From: Bacteroidia bacterium
Lineage (GTDB): Bacteria; Bacteroidota; Bacteroidia; NS11-12g; UBA955
Reading direction: 5' to 3'
Assembly: GCA_023228875.1 (NCBI GenBank)
Contig: JALOAG010000012.1
Span: forward strand, 1-54,365
Length of the DNA stretch: 54,365 nt
Made by a program: the position numbers and the translations under genes. Under the pieces are notes generated by a model. The model did not search any database. It was not told the origin of the DNA and worked only from the letters and a program-made list of their open reading frames with translations. Shown in pieces: positions 28,043 through 35,560 of the stretch (position 1 is its first letter; each line of letters starts with the position of its first letter).

Positions 28043-28411
28043 ATGGTGAGGACACATAAGGATTTGGAGGTTTGGAAGGTGGCTGTGGGGTTTGTGACGG
28101 AGGTTTACAAAGTGACGAAGGGGTTTCCACAGTCGGAGTTGTTTGGGTTGACGAATCAAATGCGTAGGGCTGCCGTCTCGGTTCCCTCGAACATTGCGGA
28201 GGGGGCGGCGAGAAATACCTCGAAAGAGTTTGTTTATTATTTATCAATTTCTTTGGGGTCGTTGGCAGAGTTGGAGACGCAGTTAATGATTGCCAAAAAT
28301 TTGGGCTACATTAATGAAACGAAGCTGAGTGAGCTGCTGGAAAGGTTGCAGGCTATCAGGAGGATGGTGTTGGGGTTGAGGAGGGCTTTGAAGGTGAGAG
28401 GTGAGAGGTGA
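28043..28411 (+). CDS. four-helix-bundle protein (S23 / 23S rRNA intervening-sequence type)
   Basis: 122 residues. DLEVWKVAVGFVTEVYKVTK, FGLTNQMRRAAVSVPSNIAEGAAR and EFVYYLSISLGSLAELETQL are the standard helices of the S23/IVS-protein family, with the R-R-A-x-x-S-V-P-x-N-I-A-E-G signature. Some members lie inside 23S rRNA intervening sequences and others stand alone. Related proteins (Avd) serve diversity-generating retroelements, but no reverse transcriptase is present here. The last residues (KVRGER) are encoded by the start of repeat array 2, so the gene end has grown into the repeat. Confidence 0.88.
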   Translation: MVRTHKDLEVWKVAVGFVTEVYKVTKGFPQSELFGLTNQMRRAAVSVPSNIAEGAARNTSKEFVYYLSISLGSLAELETQLMIAKNLGYINETKLSELLERLQAIRRMVLGLRRALKVRGER

Positions 28412-28491
28412 GAAGTGATGGGTGAACGGGTGATGGGTGAACGGGTGATGGGTGAACGGGTGAGGGGTGATGGGTGATGGGTGATGAGTGG
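28391..28491 (+). repeat. GTGA-rich tandem repeat array, copy 2
   Basis: The array begins within the last codons of the four-helix gene and continues for about 100 bases. Its centre contains a 15-base unit GGTGAACGGGTGATG about three times, then GGTGATG units. Together with array 1 it brackets the four-helix gene on both sides, which suggests the gene and repeats move or expand as one unit. Confidence 0.85.
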
Positions 28492-28687
28492 CATTTGCGC
28501 CGCATTTTTGAGTGTGTTGCACTCGGTGGTTAAGTTGCTGATTAGTTGCTTGTTGCTAAAAACGTGCCTGTGGTGGACGTTTTTGATAATTGACTATAAT
28601 ACAGATAGTTGAGTTCTTAGTGCGTCGCACTAATTTTATTGCTCCTTAGTCTTCTGCTAAGAACAGCATTCCCTTTTTAGATAACTG
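28492..28687 (+). other. hairpin-rich intergenic stretch at the island's left edge
   Basis: Contains a GAGTG/CACTC hairpin (around 28513-28527) and a perfect 17-base palindrome, TTAGTGCGTCGCACTAA, at 28617-28633 followed by TTTTATT, which could act as a terminator. The part from about 28485 to 28565 (GTGGCATT..., TTGCACTC, AAAAACGTGC) is a diverged copy of the sequence at about 36094-36147. No gene is visible. Confidence 0.5.
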
Positions 28688-28718
28688 TTGGATTTTGAGC
28701 ACGGCAAGCTCATTAATG
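28688..28718 (+). repeat. 31-base hairpin element, copy A
   Basis: TTGGATTTTGAGCACG, four bases, then GCTCATTAATG. The same 31-base layout recurs at 46914-46944, with only three differences in the central loop. TGAGC and GCTCA form a hairpin and CATTAATG is a further short palindrome. The loop-only variation suggests that the stem is what matters. Function unknown; it may be a control site or the end of a small mobile unit. Confidence 0.7.
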
Positions 28719-28727
28719 AGTATTTCT

Positions 28728-28802
28728 CCATCCGGAACAAGGGGATGCCTCGGCTTTTAAATCCGGTTGTGCAGCAACCGGGGCATTCCCGGTTCTGGAT
28801 GG
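28728..28802 (+). repeat. 75-base imperfect inverted repeat with inner hairpin
   Basis: CCATCCGGAAC...GGATGCCTCGG at the left is mirrored by CCGGGGCATTCCCGG...GGATGG at the right, arms of about 25 bases with a few mismatches. Between them CCGGTTG-TGCAG-CAACCGG forms a second hairpin. Such compensated arms suggest a structured RNA or a REP/MITE-like DNA element. The next open frame starts 127 bases downstream. Confidence 0.7.
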
Positions 28803-28928
28803 GGTAGATACATTCTAAATGAGTTCTGGGTGTAAGGAAAAACTTCTTGTTCTTGTTTACATCACTACAAGAAATGAGACAACAAGCACCTTCAAGTTCT
28901 TTAATTTTAAAATTTAACTATTAAAAAA

Positions 28929-29237
28929 ATGAAACTCGAAATAAATTGCAATGATGTGGAATTAGAACAACTGATTCGGAATAGACTATCAGAGACAAAC
29001 AGGTTCTTTAATATAAACGATATTCAATCTACATTATTTTCGCTATTCAAGGACAATGGTCTATTTAAGGAAAGTAAAATTATACAAGGCAACCTTAATA
29101 GCCTGATTTATCGAGATCAATTTCGAATAAATAAGATTATTAGCAAGATGATTATTGAAGGTGATTTAATCTTTAATATTGTTGGGAGAAAATATTATGG
29201 AAATGGCATTGAAGTGGCTTGGGCAGGTGAAAAATAA
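28929..29237 (+). CDS. hypothetical protein, 102 residues
   Basis: A small protein starting MKLEINCNDVELEQLIRNRL and ending with RKYYGNGIEVAWAGEK. It looks alpha-helical with a short beta end. IDIQSTL-type and RINKIISKMI segments resemble a winged-helix arrangement, but no family can be named. No membrane segment. It is the first gene of the AT-rich accessory island, with 140 non-coding bases after it. Confidence 0.5.
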   Translation: MKLEINCNDVELEQLIRNRLSETNRFFNINDIQSTLFSLFKDNGLFKESKIIQGNLNSLIYRDQFRINKIISKMIIEGDLIFNIVGRKYYGNGIEVAWAGEK

Positions 29238-29383
29238 TCTTTTTATTGATAATAAAACATTTCACAGACTAACATATTTGATACACGTGAAGGTTATACA
29301 AGAGAGCATGTGTGGACCGGGAGGGAAAGTTAAGACACAAGGTCTAAAAATATAATTACCTTTTCTTAAACTTTTTTTTGTAT

Positions 29384-29821
29384 ATGGAGTATGAACCACT
29401 TTATAGCGCTGGGTTTAAAGATATTTGTAACAACCAATTAGAAGAGATTTTTCTTGTGCCATTCAATAATAAAACAAGAAGAGAATATCTTTTATCACGC
29501 TTTGGAGCTTTATTGGACAGATTCAAAGAAACAGGATTAAGTGCAGAGTTATGGATTGATGGCTCTTTTGCTACTTTGAAACCAAATCCTGGAGATATAG
29601 ATTTGATTTTTTTTGTTGATGAAAACCAACTTAATTCATTGCCACTAAATAAGCGAGATATTGTAGAGGAATTGAATAACCGCGCAACTTCAAAAATAAG
29701 ATATAATTGTGATGTTTTTATTGTTCCAAATAATAATATAGCTAATCGCAGTTATTGGAGAGGGTGGTTTGGATTTTCAAGAGAAGAAATACCAAAAGGA
29801 ATAATTCGTTTACATATTTGA
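29384..29821 (+). CDS. DUF6932-like nucleotidyltransferase-fold protein
   Basis: 145 residues from the ATG at 29384; a TTG two codons earlier is less likely. WIDGSFATLKPNPGDIDLIFF (about 58-77) has the G-S-x...D-x-D pattern of polymerase-beta-type nucleotidyltransferases: G60, S61, D71, D73. A later CDVF could supply the third acidic residue. Proteins of this type, often annotated DUF6932, resemble the MNT antitoxin partners of HEPN toxins or AMPylating enzymes. It sits two bases before a 308-residue gene and probably forms a two-gene module with it. Confidence 0.65.
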   Translation: MEYEPLYSAGFKDICNNQLEEIFLVPFNNKTRREYLLSRFGALLDRFKETGLSAELWIDGSFATLKPNPGDIDLIFFVDENQLNSLPLNKRDIVEELNNRATSKIRYNCDVFIVPNNNIANRSYWRGWFGFSREEIPKGIIRLHI

Positions 29822-29823
29822 GT

Positions 29824-30750
29824 ATGGCAAATTTCACAAGGATAAAATCAAATATTGAACAACTAGAACCAATTGTTGCTCGGCTGGAAAGTAGACATAA
29901 AGCTTTTCCGAACAATTTTTCTATCCTAGTTGAATTAACCTCGCTAAATAACCAATTGTCTGATTTGCGGGAACAACTATATCGTGAAAACCTTAAAAGA
30001 GAGAAAGAGGTAATTGAGCTAAAGTTAATAGGTCAATCTTTAAATATTGGAAATATTCCCCTTGAATATGTTGGTGGGATTACAGATAATTTATCTGCTT
30101 TTATTTTCAACATATCAAAATTTAAAATGTTTGGTGGGAAAGGTGGAAAGAAAAAAGATCTCCTAGTAAAAAACACTATCGATTTAAGACTTGAAGGAAT
30201 TGGTCGAGGTTCAACAGTTTTTTATTTATCAGGTAAAACATCTCCTGATTTATTTGGAAATAGTACTATTCAAGATGCTCTTCAAATTACATTTGAATTA
30301 TTTCAATCAAAACCAGATGAATTGATTGACAAAATTGGTTCAGTTGGGCCAGGAAGTGTAAAATATATAGCGAGGTTATTAGATGTATTATCAAAACAAC
30401 AATTAGACATTGATTTAATGTGGCATAGTCCTGATAACCAAAAATATTTATGGGAGGGAAGAGAAGATAATATATTAAGATTATATAGCTTATTAAATCA
30501 AATGATAATTTCTCAACCTAAAAACATAAGTTTTGAAGGGGAATTAATAACTATTAGTTCTAAAGGAAGATTTGAGATTCTTACAAATGAAGGTTATTCT
30601 TTGCTTGGACATTTTTCAAGCCATCTTCTTGAAAAAATGAAGAAATTTCACATTGGAGATTATTGCAAAGGAATAATTACAAAGACAAGAATTTATAGCC
30701 CATTAACTCAGAAGGAGAAATTTGAGTATGATTTAAAATCAATTGAATAA
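29824..30750 (+). CDS. hypothetical partner of the nucleotidyltransferase
   Basis: 308 residues from the ATG at 29824, chosen because it follows the upstream stop by two bases; the open frame extends further upstream inside the previous gene. An N-terminal coiled coil (about 10-65) leads into a mixed alpha/beta part with LRLEGIGRGSTVFYLSGKT and a C-terminal region GYSLLGHFSSHLLEKMKKFHIGDY that resembles a small beta-barrel. No known catalytic motif is seen. The tight spacing to the nucleotidyltransferase argues for joint function, possibly target and modifier as in toxin-antitoxin pairs. Confidence 0.5.
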   Translation: MANFTRIKSNIEQLEPIVARLESRHKAFPNNFSILVELTSLNNQLSDLREQLYRENLKREKEVIELKLIGQSLNIGNIPLEYVGGITDNLSAFIFNISKFKMFGGKGGKKKDLLVKNTIDLRLEGIGRGSTVFYLSGKTSPDLFGNSTIQDALQITFELFQSKPDELIDKIGSVGPGSVKYIARLLDVLSKQQLDIDLMWHSPDNQKYLWEGREDNILRLYSLLNQMIISQPKNISFEGELITISSKGRFEILTNEGYSLLGHFSSHLLEKMKKFHIGDYCKGIITKTRIYSPLTQKEKFEYDLKSIE

Positions 30751-31092
30751 ACATCTCTTTTAGAGAGCAATTCTTTAAATGTAAGGATTGAGGATTTCGT
30801 ATTATTTAGAGGTTGTTAAAGAAGTTTGTAATGATTAGTGTGACATCTTTGATTAACAGAATTTTTTTAAAAATTCTCGGAAAATTTGAATTAGAACATG
30901 TTGAGCTATTATCAAGTGTTGGCTCAACTGAACCATTCAGAAGCGTTAATTGACAGATTGGTGAGTTTTTGAGTAATAATCAGGCATTGTTGAGGATGGA
31001 ATCCTAGGGGAAAATTTTACTGAGAACGTATTTGAAAACAAGGCGGAATGTTAAATGTAGGAAAAAGATGTTGACGGTAACTAAGAAACAAA
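30751..31092 (+). other. 342-base gap without a recognised gene
   Basis: A 40-codon frame beginning ATG ATT AGT at about 30829 (ISVTSLINRIFLKILGKFE) ends at a TGA, and a further open stretch follows out of frame. This could be debris of a transposase or other gene but matches nothing I know. No hairpin or promoter stands out. Confidence 0.3.
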
Positions 31093-31707
31093 ATGAAAAC
31101 CTTAGATATAGGATTTTGGACTAAAAAACGACAAGTAGTAAATAACTCATACGATTTTAATGAACATTGGAAGGAGATAATTGAAAAATTTAGAGTTCGT
31201 ATAGAAAACTACTATTTCTTTCCTATTGATAGTATTATAGCTTCAAATAAATTGAGAGGTGAAGGATTTACAATCTTGACTATCCAATGTGTTTTAATAG
31301 AAATGTTTGCAGCATTTAAGTATGGAAAAATTTATAAATTTGATAAAAGAGCAAGTGATCCAAACTTTACATATAGAGGGTCTGGCGATTGTTTGATTCC
31401 CTTTCTTCATTCTGAGGAAATCTTCGAAAATCATTTTTATAAATTTATCAATGGTGACAAGAAAAAAGATTACCCTTTTTCAGCAATGGAATTTTACAAA
31501 AAAGTTCGCTGTGGACTTATGCATGAAGCACAAACAAAAGGGGAGTGGATAGTTAATGCAAAAAAAACATATCAAGACGATGACGTAATATTTATAACAA
31601 AGGACTCCGAAAAAAATAAAATTAGCATTGATAGAAATATTTTGCAAAAACTATTAAAGATATATTTTCAAGATTATCTGTTTAACTTATCCCAAGAATC
31701 CCCCTAA
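31093..31707 (+). CDS. HEPN-like protein, candidate RNase
   Basis: 204 residues, mostly helical. FYKKVRCGLMHEAQTKGEW holds an R-x4-H motif (Arg139, His144) in the setting typical of HEPN ribonucleases, where the pair lies in the last long helix of the bundle. CVLIEMFAAFKYG forms an earlier helix, as in HEPN proteins. HEPN effectors cut RNA in toxin-antitoxin and abortive-infection systems. No nucleotidyltransferase is directly adjacent; the nearest is at 29.4 kb. Assignment rests mainly on one motif and helical pattern, so it is moderate. Confidence 0.5.
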   Translation: MKTLDIGFWTKKRQVVNNSYDFNEHWKEIIEKFRVRIENYYFFPIDSIIASNKLRGEGFTILTIQCVLIEMFAAFKYGKIYKFDKRASDPNFTYRGSGDCLIPFLHSEEIFENHFYKFINGDKKKDYPFSAMEFYKKVRCGLMHEAQTKGEWIVNAKKTYQDDDVIFITKDSEKNKISIDRNILQKLLKIYFQDYLFNLSQESP

Positions 31708-32044
31708 GGTAATCAGTTAAGGAGACTTTTAGCACGAAAACTAGATCATTTCCTTGATATACCTGCTGACAATAATTATGATTGGTGGAAAAGTAGTTGA
31801 TAATTAACGCTAGGGTTTGTTGTCGAATTAATATGCAATTCTGTCACAGACAATATTTGTCTTTTTTTATATCTTTAAAGAGTTGATTATAGTGATTTAC
31901 TTGTTCAGGAGAAAGGACAGATGCTTGATGCTACAGCCAGTTCATGAAGATGTTGAAAAATGGGAATTTTATAATGGTTGATTAACAACAACAACAACAC
32001 AACTACGCTACCAGACATCATAAAAATCTAAACAATTATTTATC
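31708..32044 (+). other. 337-base gap upstream of the SIR2 gene
   Basis: The first 100 bases can be read as SQLRRLLARKLDHFLDIP without a start, probably a gene fragment of unknown kind. Stops occur in all frames afterwards. A terminator-like hairpin is listed separately at 31848-31868. No clear TAnnTTTG promoter was found for the SIR2 gene. Confidence 0.35.
31848..31868 (+). terminator. possible intrinsic terminator
   Basis: AGACAA-TAT-TTGTCT forms a perfect six-pair stem with a three-base loop, followed directly by a run of seven T. The stem is AT-rich and short, so it would be weak. It separates the HEPN-like gene from the SIR2-HerA pair. Confidence 0.35.
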
Positions 32045-33517
32045 ATGAGTTTGAATTCCAATTTTTTTGATCCTACGGTTTATCTGAGAGGATTACAACA
32101 AATATTAATTTCTGATTCAAAAAAAATTGGATTTCTTTTTGGAGCAGGAACTTCTTGTTCTGTTAAAAAAGGTTCTTCTAACAAATCAAGTATACTGGAT
32201 ATCAATAAAATGACTAAGTATATTACTGAGAATTTAGGTTTAAAATCAGATAAGTATCAAATTGCACTTGATAAAATTCATGATGAACTAAACAATAATA
32301 ACGTAGGCTTTACAATAGAAAACCTACTCTCTAACATTACCCAAAAGCATCTAATAATTGGAGATGAAATTTTGTGTGGTCTCAATAAAGATGAATGGTT
32401 TAAGTTAAAGAATGAGATTGAAGAGGAGATTACGAAATTAGTTTCTGTACACAAAAATAAAGAAGAATTCTGCGATGACTTTAATCAAGGTGATTTTGCT
32501 CAATGGATTAAAAATAGTGCTCGCAAAGAAGCTATAGAAATTTTCACAACTAATTATGACTATCTCCTTGAAATTGCATTAGAACATAACAACGTGCCAT
32601 ATTATGATGGTTTTATTGGTAGCTATTGTCCATTTTTCTATTCTGCTTCTATAGAAGATATGCAGTTCATGCCGACTATTACAAAATTATGGAAACTTCA
32701 TGGCTCTCTGGGATGGTGTTATGACATGAATTCTAAAAAAATCACCCAATCACTTCTAGATGATAATAATATAGTAATTTATCCTTCATATCTGAAATAC
32801 AGCAATACTAGAAAACAACCATACACTAGTTTTTTGGACAGACTGTCAAGGTTTATAAAAAGGGATGATACTATTTTATTTATTTGTGGATACTCATTTG
32901 GTGATTATCATATAAATGAAATTATTAACACTGCACTAGAACAATCAGATTCTTCACATGTAGTAGTTTTCTTTTATGACAAATATATTGACGAGGGAAT
33001 AACCCTTTATCAGTTAAATGGTGAATGCGATATTAAACAAATTGCATTAGCCAATAATAAATTATCAGTATATGGAATGAATAGTGCTGTTATTGGCGGA
33101 AAATATGGAATATGGAAACTTAATAAAAGTACCATTAGAGATGATGGAGCTGAACAAATGACTTTATACTTTGATGATACAATTAATAAAGAAGGCTCCA
33201 TATCTAAAAACGTATTTACAAGACTAAATCCAATTTCCTTGGAAAAATCAATAGAAATATGGGAGTCTTTTAAGGATAATGGTATAATTGATGAAGAGGG
33301 AACTATTCATGAAGAGTACAGCCAGAAATTAGGAGATTATGATTTTGATGATTCTCTTTCTGGTAGAAGGCAGGAAATAGTTTCATTATTTGACTACTTC
33401 AAAAACAGGAATGGTGAAGGAGAGTTAAAATTACCGGATTTCTCCATTTTTGTATATTTCCTAAAAAACATCAATGCTGATGATTATATAAAGAGTTTGG
33501 GTAATAAGGATGATTAA
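32045..33517 (+). CDS. SIR2-domain NAD+-hydrolysing defence effector (SIR2-HerA system)
   Basis: 490 residues. SIR2 fold motifs in order: FLFGAGTSCSV (GAGTS 33-37), FTTNYDYLLE (168-177), KLWKLHGSLGW (216-224, with His219) and FICGYSFGDYHIN (278-290). The C-terminal 130 residues are a separate helical region. SIR2 proteins paired with HerA ATPases form anti-phage complexes in which NAD+ loss, or nuclease action, stops the infected cell. The gene overlaps herA by eight bases (33510-33517), the usual tight coupling of the pair. Motifs are complete, so it should be active. Confidence 0.85.
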   Translation: MSLNSNFFDPTVYLRGLQQILISDSKKIGFLFGAGTSCSVKKGSSNKSSILDINKMTKYITENLGLKSDKYQIALDKIHDELNNNNVGFTIENLLSNITQKHLIIGDEILCGLNKDEWFKLKNEIEEEITKLVSVHKNKEEFCDDFNQGDFAQWIKNSARKEAIEIFTTNYDYLLEIALEHNNVPYYDGFIGSYCPFFYSASIEDMQFMPTITKLWKLHGSLGWCYDMNSKKITQSLLDDNNIVIYPSYLKYSNTRKQPYTSFLDRLSRFIKRDDTILFICGYSFGDYHINEIINTALEQSDSSHVVVFFYDKYIDEGITLYQLNGECDIKQIALANNKLSVYGMNSAVIGGKYGIWKLNKSTIRDDGAEQMTLYFDDTINKEGSISKNVFTRLNPISLEKSIEIWESFKDNGIIDEEGTIHEEYSQKLGDYDFDDSLSGRRQEIVSLFDYFKNRNGEGELKLPDFSIFVYFLKNINADDYIKSLGNKDD

Positions 33518-35297
33518 TAACAAAGAAACATTAATTGGAAGGGTGGTAAGCATAAAAGGGAATTTAGTATCTGTTAGAATGTCAGAAAAAAGTTTTTCTT
33601 TAATGCCTGTGATTAATGGTGTTGTGTATAAAGTAGGACAACCAGGATCATTTTTGAAAATACCACTTGGTTACGCTAATTTATATGGTATTGTCACACA
33701 AATAGGAGTTGATGCAATACCGGAATCTCTAAAGGAATTAACTTTCGATAATATTGAGAAATTATTTGCTACCAGATGGCTTACCATGGTGTTAATTGGA
33801 GAAAAAACTGTCTCCCAATTCGAAAGAGGAATTACACAGTTTCCCACAGCTGAAGATGAGGTTCATATTGTAACAAATGAAGATTTAAGTGTTATATATG
33901 GTGGTCTGGATGAACGCTCTTCAATATCTGTTGGAAATATAAGTGCTTCTGAGAGTTTACCTGCTAAACTTAATTTAAATAAATTAGTTACTCGTCATTG
34001 TGCGATTTTAGGATCAACAGGAAGTGGTAAATCTAATACAGTAGCTGTTCTTATGGAGTCCATAGCAAATAGTGATTATAAAAGTTCCAGAATATTAGTA
34101 ATTGATCCGCACGGAGAGTATAACGATTCGCTAAAAGAGGAAAGTAAAATATATAAAATAAAATCAGATCCAAAGAAAATACAGTCTGAATTATATATTC
34201 CATTCTGGGCATTGCCTTTTAATGAACTTATAAATATTTTCCCTAAAGGATTAAATGATAAACAGCTAGATTATGTGAGAGGAAAAGTACTTGAAAAGAA
34301 AATAGAGTGGATTAAATCAAATGAACAGGAAGAAAAATTAAAAATTGAATCTGTGACGGCTGATAGTCCAATACCATTTAGCATAAAACAGTTATGGTTT
34401 GAGCTTGATGATTTTGAGAAGCAAACTTTTGAAGAAAATAGAGATCCAACAAACAAAAAGTTAAATAAAAAGGGGGATCCAAATAAGTTAATTTCTAATG
34501 AATATGAGCCAGCCGGTGCAGGCAGTAGTAAGCCGTTTATTAATCATCAAGCACAGGGTATATTGAGTTTTTTGGATGGTATGAGAAACAGAATGCTTGA
34601 TCAAAGGTATAACTTCTTATTTTCCTTGGGCGATTTAACACCAGATCTATCAGGTGCTGTTAAAAAAGATTTGCATGAATTACTTACTGAATGGTTGGGA
34701 CATGACAAACCAATTACAATACTTGACCTTTCGGGTATACCATCTGAAATTATGACTCCAATTTCAGGATCGATATTAAAAATCATATATGATTCTTTAT
34801 TCTGGGGGCAAGAATTGAATGTTGGTGGTAGAAAACAGCCATTGCTAATTGTATTGGAAGAGGCTCACAATTATTTGAAGGCGGGTGAAAAGTCTATATC
34901 ATCAAGAACCGTGCAGACAATAGCTAAAGAAGGTAGGAAGTATGGTGTAGGACTGATTCTGGTCACTCAAAGACCTACAGAATTAGATGAAACAGTATTA
35001 AGTCAGTGCGGAACCACAATTGCTTTGAGGATGAATAATAAAGGTGACAGAGGCCATGTTTCAGCAGCTGTGCAGGATGAACTAGCAAATATGACTGATT
35101 TACTGCCAAGTTTAAAAACAGGAGAGGGGTTAATTATCGGAGAAGCAGTTAAGATTCCATCAAGAATTCAGTTTAGAAAAATATCAAAAGCTCCAAAAAG
35201 TACAGATCCTGATGTTACAAAACAATGGATGCTTGATAGACCTGATAAAAATGAATATACAACAATTGTAGAAAATTGGAGGAATCAGCAATTTTAA
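33510..35297 (+). CDS. herA: HerA/FtsK-type hexameric ATPase partner of SIR2
   Basis: 595 residues. The N-terminal barrel (HAS-barrel) reads LIGRVVSIKGNLVSVRM. Walker A is LGSTGSGKSN (168-177), ILVIDPHGEYN follows, and Walker B is LLIVLEEAHNYL (about 450). The arginine-finger/sensor region is EGRKYGVGLILVTQRP, then LSQCGTTIALRM. This matches HerA DNA translocases (DUF87). In SIR2-HerA systems it forms the hexamer that carries the SIR2 subunits. The eight-base overlap and strong motifs make the pairing convincing. Confidence 0.9.
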   Translation: MINNKETLIGRVVSIKGNLVSVRMSEKSFSLMPVINGVVYKVGQPGSFLKIPLGYANLYGIVTQIGVDAIPESLKELTFDNIEKLFATRWLTMVLIGEKTVSQFERGITQFPTAEDEVHIVTNEDLSVIYGGLDERSSISVGNISASESLPAKLNLNKLVTRHCAILGSTGSGKSNTVAVLMESIANSDYKSSRILVIDPHGEYNDSLKEESKIYKIKSDPKKIQSELYIPFWALPFNELINIFPKGLNDKQLDYVRGKVLEKKIEWIKSNEQEEKLKIESVTADSPIPFSIKQLWFELDDFEKQTFEENRDPTNKKLNKKGDPNKLISNEYEPAGAGSSKPFINHQAQGILSFLDGMRNRMLDQRYNFLFSLGDLTPDLSGAVKKDLHELLTEWLGHDKPITILDLSGIPSEIMTPISGSILKIIYDSLFWGQELNVGGRKQPLLIVLEEAHNYLKAGEKSISSRTVQTIAKEGRKYGVGLILVTQRPTELDETVLSQCGTTIALRMNNKGDRGHVSAAVQDELANMTDLLPSLKTGEGLIIGEAVKIPSRIQFRKISKAPKSTDPDVTKQWMLDRPDKNEYTTIVENWRNQQF

Positions 35298-35338
35298 AAG
35301 AAAACAAGGATAATTAAAAATTTTTAACACTTAGAATT

Positions 35339-35560
35339 ATGAATTTACCAGAAATGCACTATGTATCATCATCTAATGTAGAGAGTGTGGGTTATGACGA
35401 AGAGACTTCAACACTATATGTTAGTTTTTTAACCGGATTTTTGTATACGTACTTAAATGTGCCAATTGTGGTTTTTAATCAACTATTGCATGCTCCTTCT
35501 GTCGGAGGTTATTTAAATGCTAATATCAAAGGAGTATATCTGGACAATAGAATTAAATAA
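35339..35560 (+). CDS. KTSC-domain protein
   Basis: 73 residues covering one KTSC domain: SSNVESVGYDEETSTLYVSF, then GFLYTYLNVPIVVFNQLLHA and SVGGYLNANIKGVY. KTSC domains are small alpha/beta modules found alone or fused to nucleases and tRNA synthetases, with a proposed nucleic-acid-linked role. It lies 41 bases after herA and may belong to the SIR2-HerA transcript as an accessory gene. This association is inferred from position only. Confidence 0.8.
   Translation: MNLPEMHYVSSSNVESVGYDEETSTLYVSFLTGFLYTYLNVPIVVFNQLLHAPSVGGYLNANIKGVYLDNRIK

Noticed and set aside
27786..28411. Diversity-generating retroelement (wbpP copy as template repeat, four-helix protein as Avd)
   Set aside because: No reverse transcriptase is present, and the differences between the wbpP copy and the gene are not limited to adenine positions.
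27912..28491. CRISPR array
   Set aside because: The repeats are short (7-15 bases), contiguous and of varying unit length, without unique spacers, and no cas genes are present.
27593..28522. Overlapping minus-strand frames over the GTGA repeats
   Set aside because: They encode low-complexity His/Pro/Thr/Ser runs produced by translating the repeats.
28728..28802. Retron non-coding RNA
   Set aside because: The fold is suggestive, but there is no reverse transcriptase gene nearby.
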